12,387 nucleotides of DNA from Rubritepida sp. (GCA_014376425.1 JACMRO010000380.1:1-12387), one strand, 5' to 3'; positions 6,720 to 12,387 are shown, counted from the stretch's first letter. Notes: a model not told the origin generated them from the letters alone. Translations and numbers: made by a program.

Positions 6720-7335
6720 GGTCCCGCTCCGCCAGCCAAGCTCCCGCCTCAAGCCGCCCGGCCGGGACCGGACGCAAGGTCAGCGCCTCGCGCCCCGCCG
6801 CATTCAGCCGGCTGAACAGGGGGTCACGCGCATTGGCTGGCTCGCCATCCAGGTAGAGCTGGGTGATCAGCTCCGGCCTTCCCGGCGCAGCGACCAGCAC
6901 ATGAATATGCGGCGGGCGACCTGGGTAGGGCATCGGCCGGATGGTGCGGAAGGCAAAGCCGCCATCCGCTCCGGTCAGCAGCCGCCCGCGACCCTGGAAC
7001 CCCATGTCGCGCGCCGCCTCGCGGTCACGCGGGTGGCGGTAGATGCCATGCGCGTCACATTGCCAGATCTCAATGCGGGCGCCGGCCAGCGTGGCGCCGT
7101 CGGCATCGCGCAGCCGGCCACGCAGATGGGTGACCACCCCCTGCGCCTGCGCCGCCTCGCCTGTGACGCGCACCAGGTCGGCATCGGCGTCGCCCGACCA
7201 GTCGGCGGGGTAGAAGGGGCCTGCTGTCTGCCGTGGGGTCACCCCCGCCGGCTGTGCCACGGCACAGCCGATGAGTGGGGCGGCGAGGGCGAGCAGCGCA
7301 CGTCGGGGCAGGGGCGGGGCGGTGGGATCGGGCAT
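6706..7335 (-). CDS. Intradiol ring-cleavage dioxygenase-like protein with lipoprotein/Tat-like signal
   Basis: Fe(III)-dependent intradiol dioxygenases (protocatechuate 3,4- and catechol 1,2-dioxygenase family) split aromatic diols between the hydroxyls. This 209-residue protein has ARIEIWQCDAHGIYRHP (86-102) with ligand Tyr99, and MPYPGRPPHIHV (135-146) with Tyr137, His143 and His145, giving the complete two-Tyr/two-His iron set. QTAGPFYP (36-43) is the typical N-terminal core motif. The N terminus PLPRRALLALAAPLIGC contains a twin Arg, a hydrophobic run and a lipobox-like LIGC (Cys24), so export and lipid anchoring are likely, unlike cytosolic pathway enzymes. The ATG at 7335 was chosen because the signal starts there; the open frame to 7536 adds unrelated sequence. 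No clear Shine-Dalgarno is seen. It lies antisense between two cysteine desulfurase genes, converging on the first (14-base overlap) and diverging from the second by 181 bases. The substrate is unknown and no aromatic-degradation partners are nearby. Confidence 0.85.
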   Translation of the reverse strand: MPDPTAPPLPRRALLALAAPLIGCAVAQPAGVTPRQTAGPFYPADWSGDADADLVRVTGEAAQAQGVVTHLRGRLRDADGATLAGARIEIWQCDAHGIYRHPRDREAARDMGFQGRGRLLTGADGGFAFRTIRPMPYPGRPPHIHVLVAAPGRPELITQLYLDGEPANARDPLFSRLNAAGREALTLRPVPAGRLEAGAWLAERDLTLG

Positions 7336-7516
7336 GCGCCATCTGACCCGAGGGTCGCCCGCGAATCCAACCCCGAATTGCAACGGCGCCCATTGTCGGT
7401 CGCGATCATTCGGTGGACGGATTCCGTCCCGACCCGCCTCGCCCAATCCAGGCTTCCGGCGCGGGTCGGTGGGGCGCGCGCTTGCGGTCCCGCCCCCAAG
7501 GCGCCACCTGACTGAA

Positions 7517-8680
7517 ATGCGCGCGAACCGCCCCATCTACCTGGATCACCACGCCACCACGCCGGTGGACCCGCGCGTGCTGACCGCCATGCGGCCGTGG
7601 TGGGAGGACAATTTCGCCAACCCGCACAGCGCCGAGCACGCCATGGGCCGCGCCGCGGAGGCGGCGGTGGAGGATGCCCGCGCCCACATCGCCGCCCTGA
7701 TCGGCGCCGGGCCGCGCGAGATCGTCTTCACTTCCGGCGCCACCGAGGCGAACAACATCGCAATCAAGGGCGCGGCGCGTTTCGGGGCGGGCCCGAAGCG
7801 CGTCATCACTTTGGCGACCGAGCATAAATGCGTGCTGGAAAGCGTGCGCGACCTGGGCGCCGAGGGCTTCGAGCCGGTGGTGCTGCCGGTGGGCGCGGAC
7901 GGGCTGCTCGACCTCGACCGGCTGGCCGATGCCCTGCGCACGCCCGCCCTGCTGGTCAGTGTGATGGCGGTGAACAACGAGATCGGCGTGATACAGGACC
8001 TGGCGGCGATCGGCGCCCTGGCCCGCGCCGCCGGCGCCGCCTTCCATACCGACGCGGCGCAGGCGGCGGGTCGCATCGCGCTGGATGTCAACGCCATCCA
8101 GGCCGATCTGGTCTCACTGACGGCGCACAAGATCTACGGGCCCAAGGGCGTGGGTGCGCTCTATGTGCGCCGCCGCCCGCGAATGCGCCTGGCGCCGCTC
8201 TTCTCCGGCGGCGGGCAAGAGCGCGGGCTGCGTTCCGGCACGCTGGCCACGCCGCTGGTGGTGGGCTTCGGCGAGGCGGCGCGACTGGCCGGGGCCGAGA
8301 TGGCCCTCGACGAGGGGCGCATCGCCGGGCAGCGCCAGCGCTTCCTCGACGCGCTGGCCATCCCCGGCATCACCGTCAACGGCCACCCCGGCCGGCGGGT
8401 GGCCGGCAACCTGAACATCAGCTTCCCGGGCGGCGTCGACGCGCAGCAGCTGATGGCCATGGCCCCCGACCTCTGCGTCTCGACCGGTAGCGCCTGCTCT
8501 TCGGCCGTGGTCGAGCCATCCTACGTGCTGCGGGCGTTGGGAATTCCCGAGGCGCAGGCCCGCGCCACCTTGCGCCTGGGCTTCGGCCGTTTTACCTCGC
8601 CCGCCGAGGCCGATCAGGCCGCCGCGTGGCTCGCTGCCGCCTGGCGCCAGGTTGTGGCCCGCCCTCAAGCCGCTGAATAA
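7517..8680 (+). CDS. iscS: Cysteine desulfurase, IscS type (second copy)
   Basis: PLP-dependent cysteine desulfurase, the likely general sulfur donor of this unit. Motifs: MRANRPIYLDHHATTPVDP (1-19), ANPHSAEH (34-41), FTSGATEANN (71-80), TEHKCVLES (His103), VNNEIGVIQD (152-161), FHTDAAQAAG (176-185), PLP lysine LTAHKIYGPKG (Lys205), SGGGQERGLRSGT (230-242) and the catalytic loop STGSACSSAVVEPSYVLRALG (322-342, Cys327), closely like E. coli IscS. At 387 residues it stops after AAAWRQVVARPQAAE and lacks the E. coli tail (SPLWEMYK... to the end) that contacts IscU. I chose ATG 7517 because IscS-type proteins begin just before YLDHHATTP; the frame is open to 7271 but that part is non-homologous. 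No strong ribosome-binding site is seen. It heads a run of five genes separated by 9 bases or less, with ferredoxin and MnmA, so its sulfur probably serves both Fe-S assembly and tRNA thiolation. Confidence 0.93.
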   Translation: MRANRPIYLDHHATTPVDPRVLTAMRPWWEDNFANPHSAEHAMGRAAEAAVEDARAHIAALIGAGPREIVFTSGATEANNIAIKGAARFGAGPKRVITLATEHKCVLESVRDLGAEGFEPVVLPVGADGLLDLDRLADALRTPALLVSVMAVNNEIGVIQDLAAIGALARAAGAAFHTDAAQAAGRIALDVNAIQADLVSLTAHKIYGPKGVGALYVRRRPRMRLAPLFSGGGQERGLRSGTLATPLVVGFGEAARLAGAEMALDEGRIAGQRQRFLDALAIPGITVNGHPGRRVAGNLNISFPGGVDAQQLMAMAPDLCVSTGSACSSAVVEPSYVLRALGIPEAQARATLRLGFGRFTSPAEADQAAAWLAAAWRQVVARPQAAE

Positions 8681-8689
8681 GGACTGCCG

Positions 8690-9019
8690 ATGCCGAAGAT
8701 GGTTTTTGTCGAACGCGATGGAACGGCCAAGGAAGTGGACGCGCCGCTCGGGCTGTCGGTGCTGGAGATCGCGCATCGCCACGGCGTCGACATCGAAGGC
8801 GCCTGCGAGGGCAGCCTGGCCTGCTCCACCTGCCACGTGGTGGTCGATGCCGCCTGGTTCGCGAAGCTGGCCCGCCCGACCGAGGATGAGGAGGACATGC
8901 TGGACCTGGCCTTCGACCTGCAGGAGACCAGCCGGCTGGGCTGCCAGATCGTGATGACCGAGGCGTTGGACGGATTGGTGGTGAAGCTGCCCGCCGGCAC
9001 GCGCAACGCGGGTGGATAG
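8690..9019 (+). CDS. fdx: [2Fe-2S] ferredoxin, ISC/adrenodoxin type
   Basis: Small soluble electron carrier of 109 residues, close to the usual length of about 110. Cluster ligands follow C-x5-C-x2-C-x36-C: Cys39, Cys45 and Cys48 in EGACEGSLACSTCHVVV (37-52), and Cys85 in RLGCQIV (82-88). This spacing and the acidic helix PTEDEEDMLDLAF (63-75) are typical of ISC ferredoxins, which deliver electrons for sulfur reduction and cluster assembly, rather than plant-type ferredoxins. AAGGA (8679-8683) lies 6 bases before the ATG and overlaps the iscS stop, so the two genes form an operon. The next gene starts inside its last codons (8-base overlap). Its partner reductase and IscU are not in the window. 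Confidence 0.94.
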   Translation: MPKMVFVERDGTAKEVDAPLGLSVLEIAHRHGVDIEGACEGSLACSTCHVVVDAAWFAKLARPTEDEEDMLDLAFDLQETSRLGCQIVMTEALDGLVVKLPAGTRNAGG

Positions 9020-9692
9020 CTGGGACAGCTATGGCCGCGAGGGCGGCCTGTATCGCCGGCTGCGCGACGCCTGCGCGGCGGACTGGGCAGCTTATACCTG
9101 GCACCCCTTCGTGCAACGGCTGTCCAACGGCACGCTGCGGCTGTCCGGCTTCCGGCATTACCTGGTGCAGGACTACCTGTTCCTGATCCACTTCGCGCGG
9201 GCCAAGGCGCTGGCGGTGGTCAAGGGTGAGAGCCTGGAGGCCATGCGCGGCAAGGCGGCAGCGGTGCTGGCGATTCTCGACGAGACGAAGCTGCACCTGA
9301 AATACTGCGCCGAATGGGGCCTGGACGAGCCGGCGGTGATAGCCACGCCCGAAACCATGGAGACCGTCAGCTACACCCGTTGGGTGATGGATCGCGGCAT
9401 GCATGGTGACATCCTGGACCTGGAGGTGGCGCTGGCCCCCTGCACCGTGGGCTATGGCGAGGTCGCGCTGCGGGTGATGGCCGACCCGGCCCGCACCCCC
9501 GCCTACCAGAACTGGACCGACACCTATGCCAGCGCCGATTATCAGGCGATGGCGCGGGCGGCGGCGGCCCGCCTGGATGCGCTGGGCGACAGCCATGGCG
9601 GCGAGGCGCGTTTCGCCACCCTGGCGCGCGACTTCGGCATGGCGGCGCGGCTGGAGGCGCGCTCCTGGCAGCAGGGGCACGAGGTCGCCTGA
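9012..9692 (+). CDS. tenA: TenA/Thi-4 family protein (probable aminopyrimidine aminohydrolase)
   Basis: TenA proteins are all-helical cytosolic enzymes that hydrolyse amino-HMP from degraded thiamin to HMP (salvage), and some cleave thiamin. The 226 residues match the usual size of about 220-230. Visible: WHPFVQRLSNGTLRLSGFRHYLVQDY (30-55, with active-site-like Asp54), ALAPCTVGYGEVA (140-152, Cys144 equivalent to the catalytic Cys of Bacillus TenA) and MAARLEARSW (210-219, Glu215, candidate catalytic Glu). So the cysteine-type (TenA_C) class is likely. The start is GTG at 9012, which overlaps the ferredoxin stop by 8 bases. No good Shine-Dalgarno precedes it and no ATG lies near, so translational coupling is probable. 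The TGA overlaps the ATG of mnmA by one base. A thiamin-salvage gene within a desulfurase-ferredoxin-mnmA operon is unexpected; no THI-box or other thi genes are visible. Confidence 0.88.
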   Translation: MDSWDSYGREGGLYRRLRDACAADWAAYTWHPFVQRLSNGTLRLSGFRHYLVQDYLFLIHFARAKALAVVKGESLEAMRGKAAAVLAILDETKLHLKYCAEWGLDEPAVIATPETMETVSYTRWVMDRGMHGDILDLEVALAPCTVGYGEVALRVMADPARTPAYQNWTDTYASADYQAMARAAAARLDALGDSHGGEARFATLARDFGMAARLEARSWQQGHEVA

Positions 9693-10729
9693 TGCGCATC
9701 CTTGTCGCCATGTCGGGCGGCGTCGACAGCAGCGTCGTGGCCGCCCTGCTGGTCGAGCAGGGGCATGAGGTGATCGGCGCCACGCTGCAACTGTACGATC
9801 ACGGCGCCGCCACGCAGAAAAAGGGCGCCTGCTGCGCCGGCCAGGACATCCACGATGCCCGCCGCGTGGCCGACCATTTGGGCATTGCGCATTACGTGCT
9901 GAACCGTGAGCAGCGCTTCCGCGAGGCGGTGATGCAGGATTTCGCCGATAGCTACGCCCGCGGCGAAACCCCCATCCCCTGCATCCGCTGCAACCAGACG
10001 GTGAAGTTCCAGGACCTGATGGCCCTGGCCGACGACATGGATTGCGAAGCGTTGGCCACCGGCCATTACGCCCGGACAGACGGTTCCAGCCTGCGCATGG
10101 CCGCCGACCCGGGGCGCGACCAGAGCTACTTTTTGGCCCACACCACCGCGGCGCAGCTGGCCCGCACCCGCTTTCCGCTGGGCGATATGGCAAGCAAGGC
10201 GCAAGTCCGCGCCCATGCCGCCCGGTTGGGCGTGGCGGTGGCCGACAAGCCCGACAGCCAGGACATCTGCTTCGTGCCGACCGGTAGCTACGCCGACATC
10301 GTCGGGCGCCTGCGCCCCGATGCGCTGGAGCCGGGCGACATCGTCGACAGCGAAGGCCGCACCCTGGGCCGCCATCACGGCATCGCCCGCTACACGGTGG
10401 GGCAGGGCCGCCGCATCGGCATCGCCGCGCCCACACGGCTTTACGTCCAGGCGGTGGATGCGCCGCGCCGGCGCATCGTGGTCGGCCCCCGGCCGCAAGC
10501 ACGCGACATCGCGGTGGCCGGGTTGAACTGGCTGACGCCCCCCCCGGCCGGCGAGTTCCGCGCCGACATAAAGCTGCGCGCGCGGGAGGTGCCGCACCCG
10601 GCCACGTTGTGGCTGGAAGCGGGCCGGTTGCAGGTGCGGCCCGACCGCCCGGCCGTGGCCGCACCGGGCCAAGCCTGCGTTGTCTATGATGGCAACCTTG
10701 TACGCGGTGCGGGGTTCATCCAGCCATGA
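9692..10729 (+). CDS. mnmA: tRNA-specific 2-thiouridylase MnmA
   Basis: MnmA adenylates U34 of tRNA-Lys, -Glu and -Gln with ATP and then transfers sulfur to make 2-thiouridine. The PP-loop SGGVDSS (8-14) is intact. The catalytic pair is Cys100 in PCIRCNQTVKF (96-106) and Cys193 in SQDICFVPTG (189-198). GHYAR (124-128) and DQSYFL (143-148) are family signatures, and YTVGQGRRIGI falls in the central domain, followed by a C-terminal beta-barrel. The 345 residues compare with about 368 in E. coli; the segment between GHYAR and DQSYFL is somewhat shortened. The start overlaps the tenA stop (TGATG), with GAGG 7 bases upstream. No tusABCDE relay is present here. Co-transcription with iscS suggests direct persulfide transfer from the desulfurase, as proposed for Bacillus YrvO-MnmA. 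Confidence 0.96.
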   Translation: MRILVAMSGGVDSSVVAALLVEQGHEVIGATLQLYDHGAATQKKGACCAGQDIHDARRVADHLGIAHYVLNREQRFREAVMQDFADSYARGETPIPCIRCNQTVKFQDLMALADDMDCEALATGHYARTDGSSLRMAADPGRDQSYFLAHTTAAQLARTRFPLGDMASKAQVRAHAARLGVAVADKPDSQDICFVPTGSYADIVGRLRPDALEPGDIVDSEGRTLGRHHGIARYTVGQGRRIGIAAPTRLYVQAVDAPRRRIVVGPRPQARDIAVAGLNWLTPPPAGEFRADIKLRAREVPHPATLWLEAGRLQVRPDRPAVAAPGQACVVYDGNLVRGAGFIQP

Positions 10730-11067
10730 CCTTCTTCCTTCGCTGGCTTGTGCTTGCCCTCGCACTTGCCGTCGCCGTCTGGCTGATCCCCGGGCTGGAC
10801 TATCGCGACAACACCGCGCTGGCGCTGGCGGCGCTGCTGCTGGGGCTGGTCAACGCCTTCCTCAAGCCGCTGCTGTTCTGGTTGGCCCTGCCGCTGACCG
10901 TGCTGAGCCTGGGCGTCTTCCTGCTGGTGTTGAACGCCGCGATGCTGGGCCTGGTCGGCTGGCTGGTACCGGGCTTTGTCGTCGATGGCTTTTGGGCAGC
11001 CTTCTTCGGCGCCATCGTGGTGTCGCTGGTGGCGCTGGGGTTGAACCGGGTCGTCAAGGCGGGCTGA
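10726..11067 (+). CDS. Small four-helix membrane protein, phage holin family 4 / YvlD-like
   Basis: 113 residues, almost entirely hydrophobic, with four predicted membrane helices at about 3-22, 28-48, 51-80 and 85-107. The sequence fits the widespread Phage_holin_4_2 (YvlD-like) family, with its signatures WLIPGLDY (19-26), LLLGLVNAFLKPLL (37-50) and WLVPGFVVDGF (79-89). Despite the family name there is no phage context here (no endolysin, spanin or structural genes), and the function of bacterial members is unknown. ATG 10726 overlaps the mnmA stop as ATGA, so it is the last gene of the five-gene run. No T-tailed terminator is seen after it; the tRNA gene follows 77 bases later. Confidence 0.85.
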   Translation: MTFFLRWLVLALALAVAVWLIPGLDYRDNTALALAALLLGLVNAFLKPLLFWLALPLTVLSLGVFLLVLNAAMLGLVGWLVPGFVVDGFWAAFFGAIVVSLVALGLNRVVKAG

Positions 11068-11104
11068 CCTCAACCCCGGGGGGGCCAACACCGGGCCAAC
11101 GTCG

Positions 11105-11133
11105 TTGACTTCGGCGGGCATGGGCCGTAAGCC
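11105..11133 (+). promoter_or_regulatory. Candidate promoter of the tRNA-Met gene
   Basis: TTGACT (11105-11110) matches the -35 consensus at 5 of 6 positions. Seventeen bases downstream, TAAGCC (11128-11133) is a poor -10. The position fits: initiation near 11140 would start just before the tRNA at 11145. Degenerate -10 boxes are common in GC-rich alphaproteobacteria. Confidence 0.4.
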
Positions 11134-11144
11134 GCGCTCGTCGT

Positions 11145-11221
11145 GGTGGTGTAGCTCAGTTGGTTAGAGCACGGCACTCATAATGCCGGGGTCGGCGGTT
11201 CAAGTCCGCCCACCACTACCA
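11145..11221 (+). tRNA. tRNA-Met (anticodon CAT, elongator type)
   Basis: A full cloverleaf can be drawn. The acceptor stem GGTGGTG (11145-11151) pairs with CACCACT (11211-11217), first pair G-U. The D stem is GCTC/GAGC (11154-11157, 11167-11170). The anticodon stem CGGCA/TGCCG has loop CTCATAA with CAT at 11179-11181. The variable loop is GGGTC. The T stem is GGCGG/CCGCC with loop TTCAAGT. A73 and an encoded CCA follow (11218-11221). The T-loop, the G1-U72 pair and the ACCA end resemble alphaproteobacterial elongator tRNA-Met. The initiator is excluded because it has an unpaired position 1-72 and a GGG/CCC anticodon stem. Lysidine tRNA-Ile2, which also has CAT, is less likely. Confidence 0.95.
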
Positions 11222-11264
11222 ATCTCCGCGATCGCCTAGGCCCAGTGCTTGCAACCCCGCGCGA

Positions 11265-11281
11265 CACATGTGATTTATAAA
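11265..11281 (+). promoter_or_regulatory. AT-rich promoter-like patch upstream of the PEP-CTERM gene
   Basis: TATAAA at 11276-11281 is a good -10 element, 21 bases before the ATG. It is preceded by the 8-base palindrome CACATGTG (11265-11272). The nearest -35-like box, TTGCAA (11249-11254), is 21 bases away, too far for ordinary sigma-70 spacing, so activator use or a different sigma factor is possible. Assigned by eye. Confidence 0.3.
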
Positions 11282-11302
11282 ACTGTAACGGAAATGCAGT
11301 AA

Positions 11303-11923
11303 ATGACATTGTTGTCAAGGTTAATGTTAGGTTTATTTCTGACCATTTGTTGGTTTTCTTTACCCGCCAGGGCGGAAGTCGTGTTTGATTTGGTCCAGAC
11401 CGGGGCCACTCGCGAAAACTACACGCCCATCATCTTTCCCGTGACGGCAAGCTTCCGGATTTCTGACGAGGCGTATACTAACGGCTACAGCATCGACCGA
11501 CGCATCGGCTTCTGGCCAACGCGCCTGGATGATGCACCCGCTCTCCGGGGCTTCACCTTCGAGGGACAGGCCAGCGCCTTTTCTCACCGGTTCCGACTGG
11601 ATTTGGACCGCCTGAATGCGGTTTCTGCCGCCGCAGAGTTCTCAAACAACTACCAGATCCGGCTGGTGCTGCATGCGGCGCCGAGCTCCTTGCCGATAGG
11701 CGAACTATTTCTCAACCAGGGCGGCGATTTCCACACCCTGAGCCTGTCAGGCGCCACGGCCACCGGGAGCTACGATACAGATTTAAGCTTCAACCGATGC
11801 GGCTCACCCTGTCGCTTCAGTTTCGACGTGGTGCAGTCCGTGCCCGAGCCCGCCACCGGTTTGCTGCTCGGGACGGGGTTGCTTCTGCTCTGCCTCACGC
11901 GGCGGCGCCAGCAGCCGCGCTGA
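11303..11923 (+). CDS. Exported PEP-CTERM sorting-domain protein of unknown function
   Basis: 206 residues. A Sec signal peptide (1-24: TLLSRLMLGLFLTICWF core, cleavage after PARA) is followed by a beta-rich ectodomain of about 155 residues. The end is a textbook PEP-CTERM signal: VPEPAT (180-185), hydrophobic GLLLGTGLLLLCL, then a basic tail RRRQQPR. PEP-CTERM proteins are processed by exosortase/archaeosortase systems and are often tied to exopolysaccharide or biofilm matrix. A close Cys pair (NRCGSPC, about 163-169) may form a disulfide. I do not recognise the ectodomain family. The first 100 bases are notably AT-richer than neighbouring genes (runs such as gtttatttctgacc), hinting at a different origin. 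GGAAA lies about 8 bases before ATG 11303. The stop is only 2 bases from that of the convergent YegP-like gene. No exosortase is in the window. Confidence 0.85.
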   Translation: MTLLSRLMLGLFLTICWFSLPARAEVVFDLVQTGATRENYTPIIFPVTASFRISDEAYTNGYSIDRRIGFWPTRLDDAPALRGFTFEGQASAFSHRFRLDLDRLNAVSAAAEFSNNYQIRLVLHAAPSSLPIGELFLNQGGDFHTLSLSGATATGSYDTDLSFNRCGSPCRFSFDVVQSVPEPATGLLLGTGLLLLCLTRRRQQPR

Positions 11924-11925
11924 GC

Positions 11926-12333
11926 TCAGGCCCCGGCGGGCACCTTGGGTTTGGCCACACGGCGCGCCTTCACCGGGGCGGCCGCCGCTTCGGGTGCCAG
12001 CTTTTTTGCCGCGGGCTTCTTCACCGCCTTGGTAACGGGCGCTGCCTTGGATGCCGCTACCTTCTTCGGCGCCGGCGCTACCACCGCCGGCTTGTCGCCG
12101 AACAGCTTGGCGGCGGGCACCGCCTTGGCTGCCGTTACATTCTTCGGCGCCGGCGCGACCACCGCCGGCTCGTAGCCGAACAGCTTGGCGCAGTGCACCG
12201 CATCCCGCCTCGCCGCATAACCTTCGCTGGCAGCCGCCAACAGATTCCCGTTTCGGGCCCGGGCGCGCCAGCGGAACTCGCCCTTGCGGTCGGTATAGAT
12301 CTCGAAGATCGGCGCGCTTCTGCTCATGGCCAT
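11926..12333 (-). CDS. YegP-like DUF1508 (UPF0339) protein with Lys/Ala/Pro-rich tail
   Basis: 135 residues in two parts. Residues about 8-51 (PIFEIYTDRKGEFRWR...RNGNLLAAASEGYAARRDA) form one DUF1508/YegP module, a small beta-beta-alpha fold of unknown function that usually occurs as one or two copies. Residues 52-135 are low-complexity, rich in Ala, Lys, Pro and Val (VTKAVKKPAAKKLAP), like the disordered basic tails of bacterial histone-H1-like or AlgP-type proteins. This suggests nucleic-acid or polyanion binding, which is inference only. The tail contains an internal duplication: AKLFGYEPAVVAPAPKNV and AKLFGDKPAVVAPAPKKV (49-66 and 75-92). ATG 12333 is preceded by GAGGGGAG at 6 bases on the minus strand; an ATG at 12327 is the alternative. 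It converges on the PEP-CTERM gene with a 2-base gap and no visible terminator between them. Confidence 0.82.
   Translation of the reverse strand: MAMSRSAPIFEIYTDRKGEFRWRARARNGNLLAAASEGYAARRDAVHCAKLFGYEPAVVAPAPKNVTAAKAVPAAKLFGDKPAVVAPAPKKVAASKAAPVTKAVKKPAAKKLAPEAAAAPVKARRVAKPKVPAGA
12039..12194. repeat. Tandem duplication of a 78-base unit inside the YegP-like gene
   Basis: Bases 12039-12116 and 12117-12194 are two diverged copies with period 78. The most conserved stretch (12059-12112 versus 12137-12190) differs at only a handful of positions. The period is 26 codons, so the frame is kept, and the duplication explains the repeated KLFG..PAVVAPAPK.V motif in the protein. Confidence 0.85.
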
Positions 12334-12387
12334 GATGGGCTCCCCTCATTCAGGACCGACGCTGCGCACATCGCGTATTGATTCGCA

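Noticed and set aside
5265..6752. Long minus-strand open frames (up to 495 codons) opposite the Rrf2 and first desulfurase genes
   Set aside because: They are Gly/Arg/Ala/Pro-rich with no family motifs and lie opposite clearly conserved proteins. Long antisense frames are expected in GC-rich codon-biased DNA.
7271..7516. N-terminal extension of the second cysteine desulfurase
   Set aside because: The 82 extra residues show no similarity to IscS and cross the divergent promoter region. IscS-type proteins start just before YLDHHATTP.
8592..10765. Minus-strand open frames of 690 and 407 codons opposite fdx, tenA and mnmA
   Set aside because: Low-complexity Arg/Pro/Gly translations with no recognisable domains. 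The plus-strand genes show intact catalytic motifs and tight operon junctions.
10726..11067. Phage holin, hence a prophage or lysis cassette
   Set aside because: Only the family name suggests phage. No endolysin, spanin, integrase or structural gene is present, and the gene is fused by overlap to the housekeeping mnmA gene.
11083..11101. Short direct repeat of GGGCCAAC between the membrane protein gene and the tRNA
   Set aside because: Two adjacent short GC-rich copies with no T-run or dyad strong enough for a terminator or operator; likely chance.
11200..11221. Possible att site at the tRNA 3' end
   Set aside because: I found no second copy of the tRNA 3' end downstream within the window and no integrase, so integration is not supported by the visible sequence.

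Overview
The window looks like chromosomal DNA of a GC-rich alphaproteobacterium, most likely in the Acetobacterales/Rhodospirillales range. This is inferred from gene content (type I cellulose operon with bcsD, an alphaproteobacterial-style elongator tRNA-Met, an Rrf2/cysteine desulfurase cluster) and from base composition. No 16S or other decisive marker is present.

Layout. (1) Bases 1-3848: the 3' end of a cellulose-synthase operon on the plus strand. It holds an outer-membrane BcsC that runs in from beyond the left edge, followed by BcsD with stop/start overlap. (2) Bases 3985-4711: a minus-strand alpha/beta hydrolase with a clear intrinsic terminator. (3) Bases 4712-5120: a 409-base divergent intergenic region with a nested inverted repeat and a weak promoter candidate. 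(4) Bases 5121-6719: an Rrf2/IscR-like regulator and a first cysteine desulfurase (NifS/IscS family). (5) Bases 6706-7335: a minus-strand, probably lipid-anchored intradiol ring-cleavage dioxygenase whose 3' end overlaps that of the first desulfurase. (6) Bases 7517-11067: a tight five-gene run of IscS-type cysteine desulfurase, [2Fe-2S] ferredoxin, TenA-family protein, tRNA 2-thiouridylase MnmA and a small four-helix membrane protein. (7) Bases 11145-11221: tRNA-Met(CAT). (8) Bases 11303-11923: a more AT-rich gene for an exported PEP-CTERM protein. (9) Bases 11926-12333: a minus-strand YegP/DUF1508 protein with a Lys/Ala/Pro-rich tail built partly from a duplicated 78-base unit.

How the genes work together. 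The centre of the window is a sulfur-trafficking neighbourhood. Two PLP cysteine desulfurases generate persulfide sulfur, a ferredoxin can supply electrons for Fe-S assembly, MnmA uses activated sulfur to thiolate tRNA U34, and TenA belongs to thiamin pyrimidine salvage. No IscU, SufBCD, IscA or HscAB is visible, so any Fe-S scaffold must lie elsewhere.

The most unusual gene is the Rrf2 regulator. By an ungapped alignment from memory with E. coli IscR it has lost all four Fe-S ligands. It also carries about 22 extra residues between its first helix and its helix-turn-helix, and the DNA for these contains a perfect 10-bp inverted repeat, so it may be an in-frame palindromic insertion. A second repeat (12-base units encoding A-P-T-L) lies at its C terminus. 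I see no CRISPR array, transposase, phage module or clearly new multi-gene defence system.
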